Made by a program: the position numbers and the translations under genes. Source: an uncultured Prosthecobacter sp. (GTDB lineage Bacteria > Verrucomicrobiota > Verrucomicrobiia > Verrucomicrobiales > Verrucomicrobiaceae). Taken from it: a stretch of 9,757 nt of DNA. A model generated the notes under the pieces. That model made no database searches. It saw only the letters and a list, made by a program, of their open reading frames with translations, and had not been told where the DNA came from. Location: assembly GCA_937941745.1 (NCBI GenBank), contig CALDGV010000808.1, positions 1 to 9,757 on the forward strand, in the 5' to 3' direction. Positions 8,001 to 9,757 of this stretch are shown piece by piece. Each line of letters starts with the position of its first letter. Position 1 is the first letter of the stretch.

Positions 8001-8400
8001 CAGCATCCAGCACGCGGGCGATGTTCGGGTGCTCCATGACCGCCAGGCTCTGGCGCTCCGTGTCGAAGCGGGCGATCACCTGCTGGGTGTCCATGCCCGC
8101 CTTCAGGATCTTCACCGCCACCAGCCGGTGGATCGGCTGCACCTGCTCCGCCTTGTAAACGAGGCCGAAGCCACCCTCGCCCAGCTTTTCCAGCAGGCGG
8201 AACTTGCCGTCAATCCAGCCGTCGTTGTCTTCCAGCAGGTCGGCCGAGCGCCTGCCGCTCATCGGAGCCCTGGTGGGGCTCATGCGGGTGTGCCGCGTCT
8301 GCTGGCGCGCCTCCTCATTGGCAGTGCGGAGGCTCTCCACCACCAGGGTGACATCGTGCTCGGTCGCGGGCGTGGCAGGATCTGTGGGTATGTCGGACAC
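5056..8400 (-). CDS. Transmembrane Hanks-type Ser/Thr protein kinase with C-terminal WD40 repeats
   Basis: This is a 1114-residue protein from the GTG at 8400. The kinase domain (about 65-345) looks complete: glycine loop GEGGFG (74-79), VAVK lysine 97, helix-C glutamate about 115, HRDLKPSN with catalytic D190, DFG at 211-213, the activation-segment end GTPGYISPEQ, and DVYALGSILLELL. A basic stretch RRHR precedes one membrane helix (about 367-390), then a short TPR-like segment (about 425-450). From about 475 to 1000 there are at least eleven WD-type blade ends (SLWD, MRWD, LVWD, AVWD, HAWD, QVWD, RLWD, RVWE and weaker ones), many 41-42 residues apart. A helical tail follows. Expected topology is kinase inside and propellers outside the cytoplasm. 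The kinase phosphorylates unknown proteins; this architecture is common in Planctomycetes and Verrucomicrobia. A GTG at 8472 would add 24 residues of poorer GC3 sequence, so 8400 is preferred; neither start has a Shine-Dalgarno sequence. Confidence 0.93.
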   Translation of the reverse strand: MSDIPTDPATPATEHDVTLVVESLRTANEEARQQTRHTRMSPTRAPMSGRRSADLLEDNDGWIDGKFRLLEKLGEGGFGLVYKAEQVQPIHRLVAVKILKAGMDTQQVIARFDTERQSLAVMEHPNIARVLDAGETERGQPYFVMELVRGRSITSYANKKELSIRQRIELFIPVCQAVNHAHQKGIIHRDLKPSNVMVMEEDGAAVPKVIDFGIAKVLEQKNISQTLATGMDQLVGTPGYISPEQIEHGSSHVDTRSDVYALGSILLELLSGKGLVTPADLANRPLHQILRDQVELDPPRPSTREPALKGDLDWIILKALERDPARRYGSADDLADDLRRYLTYQPVRACPPSRSYLIQKFVRRHRVGVAAAAAVALAVLVGGITSTALYFESEKNRLAARKASSISDTQMAAQMQVGERMDLQTSVALLSRALRTDPENAEAATNLLSLLEHEHLMQPATPELPLPEGVTEARLVGISKEASRVIAVSSPRQDGKAGSDVVSLWDLKTYRRTDHGLPNGVVVTALLVTQDGRHAFLARDDGKVMRWDLAEDAGQPLSPPMPKGEDGSVQSVLTLTLSGDGRTLAAGGDQGAILVWDLAQPKEPGLRLQHPAPPGVKAPVISLTTDYLGTLVASASNTAAGADAAAKGVVAVWDRTEGRIIGDLVQLDESVSALAVHREKDLLAMGLHDGTVHALNFRALQEVVPELKHPSAITSLAFNSNASTLIVGDGSGYLHAWDMERGRPRFPAQRHDGEIMAVRQSLEQGLVVSVSRHGEVQVWDSTTRARNSQRLRHSLAEVAVTADATRLVMAPRYSDHLQVWSIHERMTSRRFMAAAAEDLIKSPPLPKLPPAFGTAVATGWNPQRTFVAVANAVGKVLVLEARTGRSLGPEIQHAPAVGAVAVSEDGLRLVTSGRDQEVRLWDVREGRSTGIIIRMESFVSAVALTPDGGQLVTITDEGEVRVWETRRGNSLTPPIAAGEGIDAVQIAPDGRQFLYRLPSAGWFSLPMPPPSGHLPDWFLNLAEALARRRLTSEARTESLTLDDLQKAIAAVPEKPLPEELSAHRWARWLITSPEQRPLHPEDAQSLTDYLQELRKSSAAGAAEELQRYTGLGAE

Positions 8401-8507
8401 GCAAAAAGGGAATTCAGGGCTGTGAAGCACTTTCCACGCCGGGGCGCAAGGTGGCAATCCGGGATGAGGCACTCCTTGGGTTGGCCTCAGAAGCCCTCAT
8501 TCCAAGA

Positions 8508-8536
8508 TTGCATTTCGCCGCCGGGTCTGGTTTTAA
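8508..8536 (+). promoter_or_regulatory. Weak sigma70-like promoter candidate for the lipoprotein gene
   Basis: TTGCAT (8508-8513) and TTTTAA (8531-8536) are 17 bp apart. A start about 7 nt after the -10 element would fall at or next to the ATG at 8544, implying a leaderless mRNA; this fits the absence of a Shine-Dalgarno sequence there. The match to consensus is weak. The divergent spacer 8401-8543 must also hold the kinase promoter, for which no clear elements were seen. Confidence 0.2.
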
Positions 8537-8543
8537 GCTAACC

Positions 8544-9215
8544 ATGCGCCCCCCCACGCTCCTGTTTTTCAGCCTGCTCGCCTGCCTCCTCGCCTCCTGC
8601 ACCTCCCCTTTCGACAAAGACCCGAAGGTGCTCATCGCCGTCTTCTCCCAGGGCACGGACATGGATTCGCCCAAGACCGTCTTCCGCAGGAACATCGAGG
8701 GCCGCACCGTCATCCTCAAGGTCATCCCTGAATTCACCCACAAGAGCATCGTCGCCTTCCATGCCTTCCCAGCCGACGACGGCACCTATGGCGTTACCCT
8801 GAAGCTCGACTTCAAGGGCGCCAATGCCCTCGAAATGGTGACCCGCATGCGGCAGGATGAGATCCTAGTGAGCATGGTCAATGCGGCTGTGGTGGATTAC
8901 GTCACCATCGACCAGGTGATCTCCGACGGCCTCTTCACGATCTGGCGCGGGCTGCCTGAGGAGCTGATCGCGGAGATGGACAAGGAATATCCGCGCATCC
9001 AGGCCCTCAAGGAAGCCGGAGCCTCCTCTTCTTCCGACATGCTCGACATGGTGCCCAGCACCGGCAAGGAGAAGAAGAATGCGTTCGACCGCGTGAAGGA
9101 TAAAAAGCGTGCGGAGAAGGACCTCGAAGAGCGGCGTGCGCGCGGCGAATTCGATCCTGAAGAACCCAAGGGCGGCGTGGTGCCGCTGAGCGAAGCCCTC
9201 AAGGGCGTGGAGTAG
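8544..9215 (+). CDS. Lipoprotein of unknown function with a SecD-periplasmic-head-like region
   Basis: This is a 223-residue precursor. The N-terminus is a lipoprotein signal: MRPP, a hydrophobic core, then the lipobox LASC with Cys19 as the expected lipidated residue; +2 is Thr, so outer-membrane sorting is likely. A GTG at 8451 keeps the frame open upstream, but it would bury the signal peptide, so the ATG at 8544 is chosen. Residues about 72-145 (HAFPADDGTYGVTLKLDF, then ALEMVTRM, VDYVTIDQVISDG and FTIWRGLPEEL) follow by eye the order of elements in the SecD/SecDF first periplasmic domain head: GVTLxLxxxGA, LTR, an I-V-L-x-G/A-x-V strand, a x-x-PISDG-like turn and an I-x-G-x-x-PEEA end. 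This similarity is an inference and needs a profile search. The last 50 residues are highly charged and probably flexible. It is followed 44 bp later by the NERD gene on the same strand, probably an operon. Confidence 0.8.
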   Translation: MRPPTLLFFSLLACLLASCTSPFDKDPKVLIAVFSQGTDMDSPKTVFRRNIEGRTVILKVIPEFTHKSIVAFHAFPADDGTYGVTLKLDFKGANALEMVTRMRQDEILVSMVNAAVVDYVTIDQVISDGLFTIWRGLPEELIAEMDKEYPRIQALKEAGASSSSDMLDMVPSTGKEKKNAFDRVKDKKRAEKDLEERRARGEFDPEEPKGGVVPLSEALKGVE

Positions 9216-9259
9216 GCTTTCCCAGGCCTTTCGACTCCTGATTCAACCTCTCCAGTCAG

Positions 9260-9757
9260 ATGCTGAATCTCATCCTCCAAAAGACAACCACCGTCCTGCA
9301 GCAGCACTGGCCGCTGCTGCTCATCATCGGTGGAGCATTCATGCTGGGCGTGGCGCTGCTGGCCTTCCGGTTCCTGCGTCGCCGGGGCTATGTTCAGGGC
9401 GGTGGGCATTCCACCCAACACTCTCAGCACCGGGTGGAGGCCTCACTCAGGCGCCTGCCGAAGTCATTCATCATCTTCAGCCGGCTGGAAGTGCCGCGCC
9501 TGGATGGCAAGGGAAAGACACGTCTGCACCACGTCGTCTTCAGCCCAGGAGGGATCTTCGTCATTCATGTGCAGCATGAGCGCGGGCTGATCCTCGGTGG
9601 GCCCCAGGAGGCCCACTGGCAGGCCTCTGACAATGGCCGATCCTTCATCAATCCGGTGATCCGGAATTCCTACCACGTGGCCTCACTGGCTGCCTTTTTG
9701 GGGGTGCCTAAATCACTCTGCCATTCAGTCGTCTTTTTCGATTCCCCGGTCCGGTTT
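9260..9757 (+). CDS. Membrane-anchored NERD-domain protein, 3' end beyond the window
   Basis: From the ATG at 9260 the frame stays open to the right edge (166 residues). Residues 17-38 (HWPLLLIIGGAFMLGVALLAFR) form one membrane helix followed by RRR, so the rest is probably cytoplasmic. From about 58 the sequence follows the NERD (nuclease-related) domain: HRVEASLRRLP, FIIFSRLEVP, TRLHHVVFSPGGIFVIHVQ (87-105), a GxILGG turn, HWQ, and the typical end FINPVIRNSYHVASLAAFLGVP (129-150). The positions where nuclease-type NERD domains carry Asp (I-D-H) and the E-x-K pair are here His90, His103 and Gln105, so nuclease activity is doubtful. The gene lies 44 bp after the lipoprotein gene. No Shine-Dalgarno sequence is visible. 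Whether a second domain follows is unknown because of the window edge. Confidence 0.8.
   Translation, partial: MLNLILQKTTTVLQQHWPLLLIIGGAFMLGVALLAFRFLRRRGYVQGGGHSTQHSQHRVEASLRRLPKSFIIFSRLEVPRLDGKGKTRLHHVVFSPGGIFVIHVQHERGLILGGPQEAHWQASDNGRSFINPVIRNSYHVASLAAFLGVPKSLCHSVVFFDSPVRF

Noticed and set aside
8472..8477. AAGGAG on the minus strand near the kinase start
   Set aside because: It overlaps the GTG at 8472 itself, so it cannot serve as its ribosome-binding site, and no in-frame start lies 5-9 nt downstream.
5425..8541. Two long plus-strand open frames (5425-6954 and 7129-8541) opposite the kinase gene
   Set aside because: They lie antisense to a gene with full kinase and WD40 motifs; high GC3 keeps the opposite frame open. 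Their translations are rich in H, G and R with no recognisable domain.

Overview
The window is GC-rich DNA that looks like a chromosomal segment of a PVC-group bacterium, most likely a Verrucomicrobiota (Prosthecobacter/Verrucomicrobium-like) species. This is inferred from gene content and style. It holds a very large Hanks-type Ser/Thr kinase with a transmembrane helix and a long WD40 tail, a secreted c-heme protein with a squalene-cyclase-like body, a high GC3 bias, and a general lack of strong Shine-Dalgarno sequences. No rRNA, tRNA, CRISPR array, insertion sequence or phage gene was seen.

Left block (1-2933, minus strand). Reading from right to left, it holds a YfcA-type TSUP membrane transporter, a probable intrinsic terminator that straddles that gene's stop codon, then an NAD(P)-binding epimerase/SDR-like protein overlapped by 14 bp by a DapA/NAL-superfamily aldolase-like protein. 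The first 16 codons of another minus-strand gene follow at the left edge. The epimerase and aldolase pair is probably co-translated and may act on a sugar acid or 2-keto acid, but the substrate cannot be read from the sequence.

Middle block (3089-4978). A plus-strand aquaglyceroporin of the GlpF type is divergent from the transporter. It runs tail-to-tail, with a 3-bp gap, into a secreted CxxCH protein with an alpha/alpha-toroid-like C-terminal half.

Right block (5056-9757). The minus-strand kinase-WD40 gene lies directly upstream of the CxxCH gene, and the two may be co-transcribed. Divergent from the kinase is a plus-strand pair: a lipoprotein with a region resembling the SecD periplasmic head, and a membrane-anchored NERD-domain protein cut by the window edge. 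The NERD protein lacks the expected nuclease residues.

The gene families are mostly recognisable. The least ordinary parts are the kinase/CxxCH pair, the lipoprotein/degenerate-NERD pair that diverges from it, and the SDR-like protein lacking its catalytic lysine. Nothing here proves a new system; the proposed functional links rest on gene order only. All intergenic gaps are under about 160 bp.
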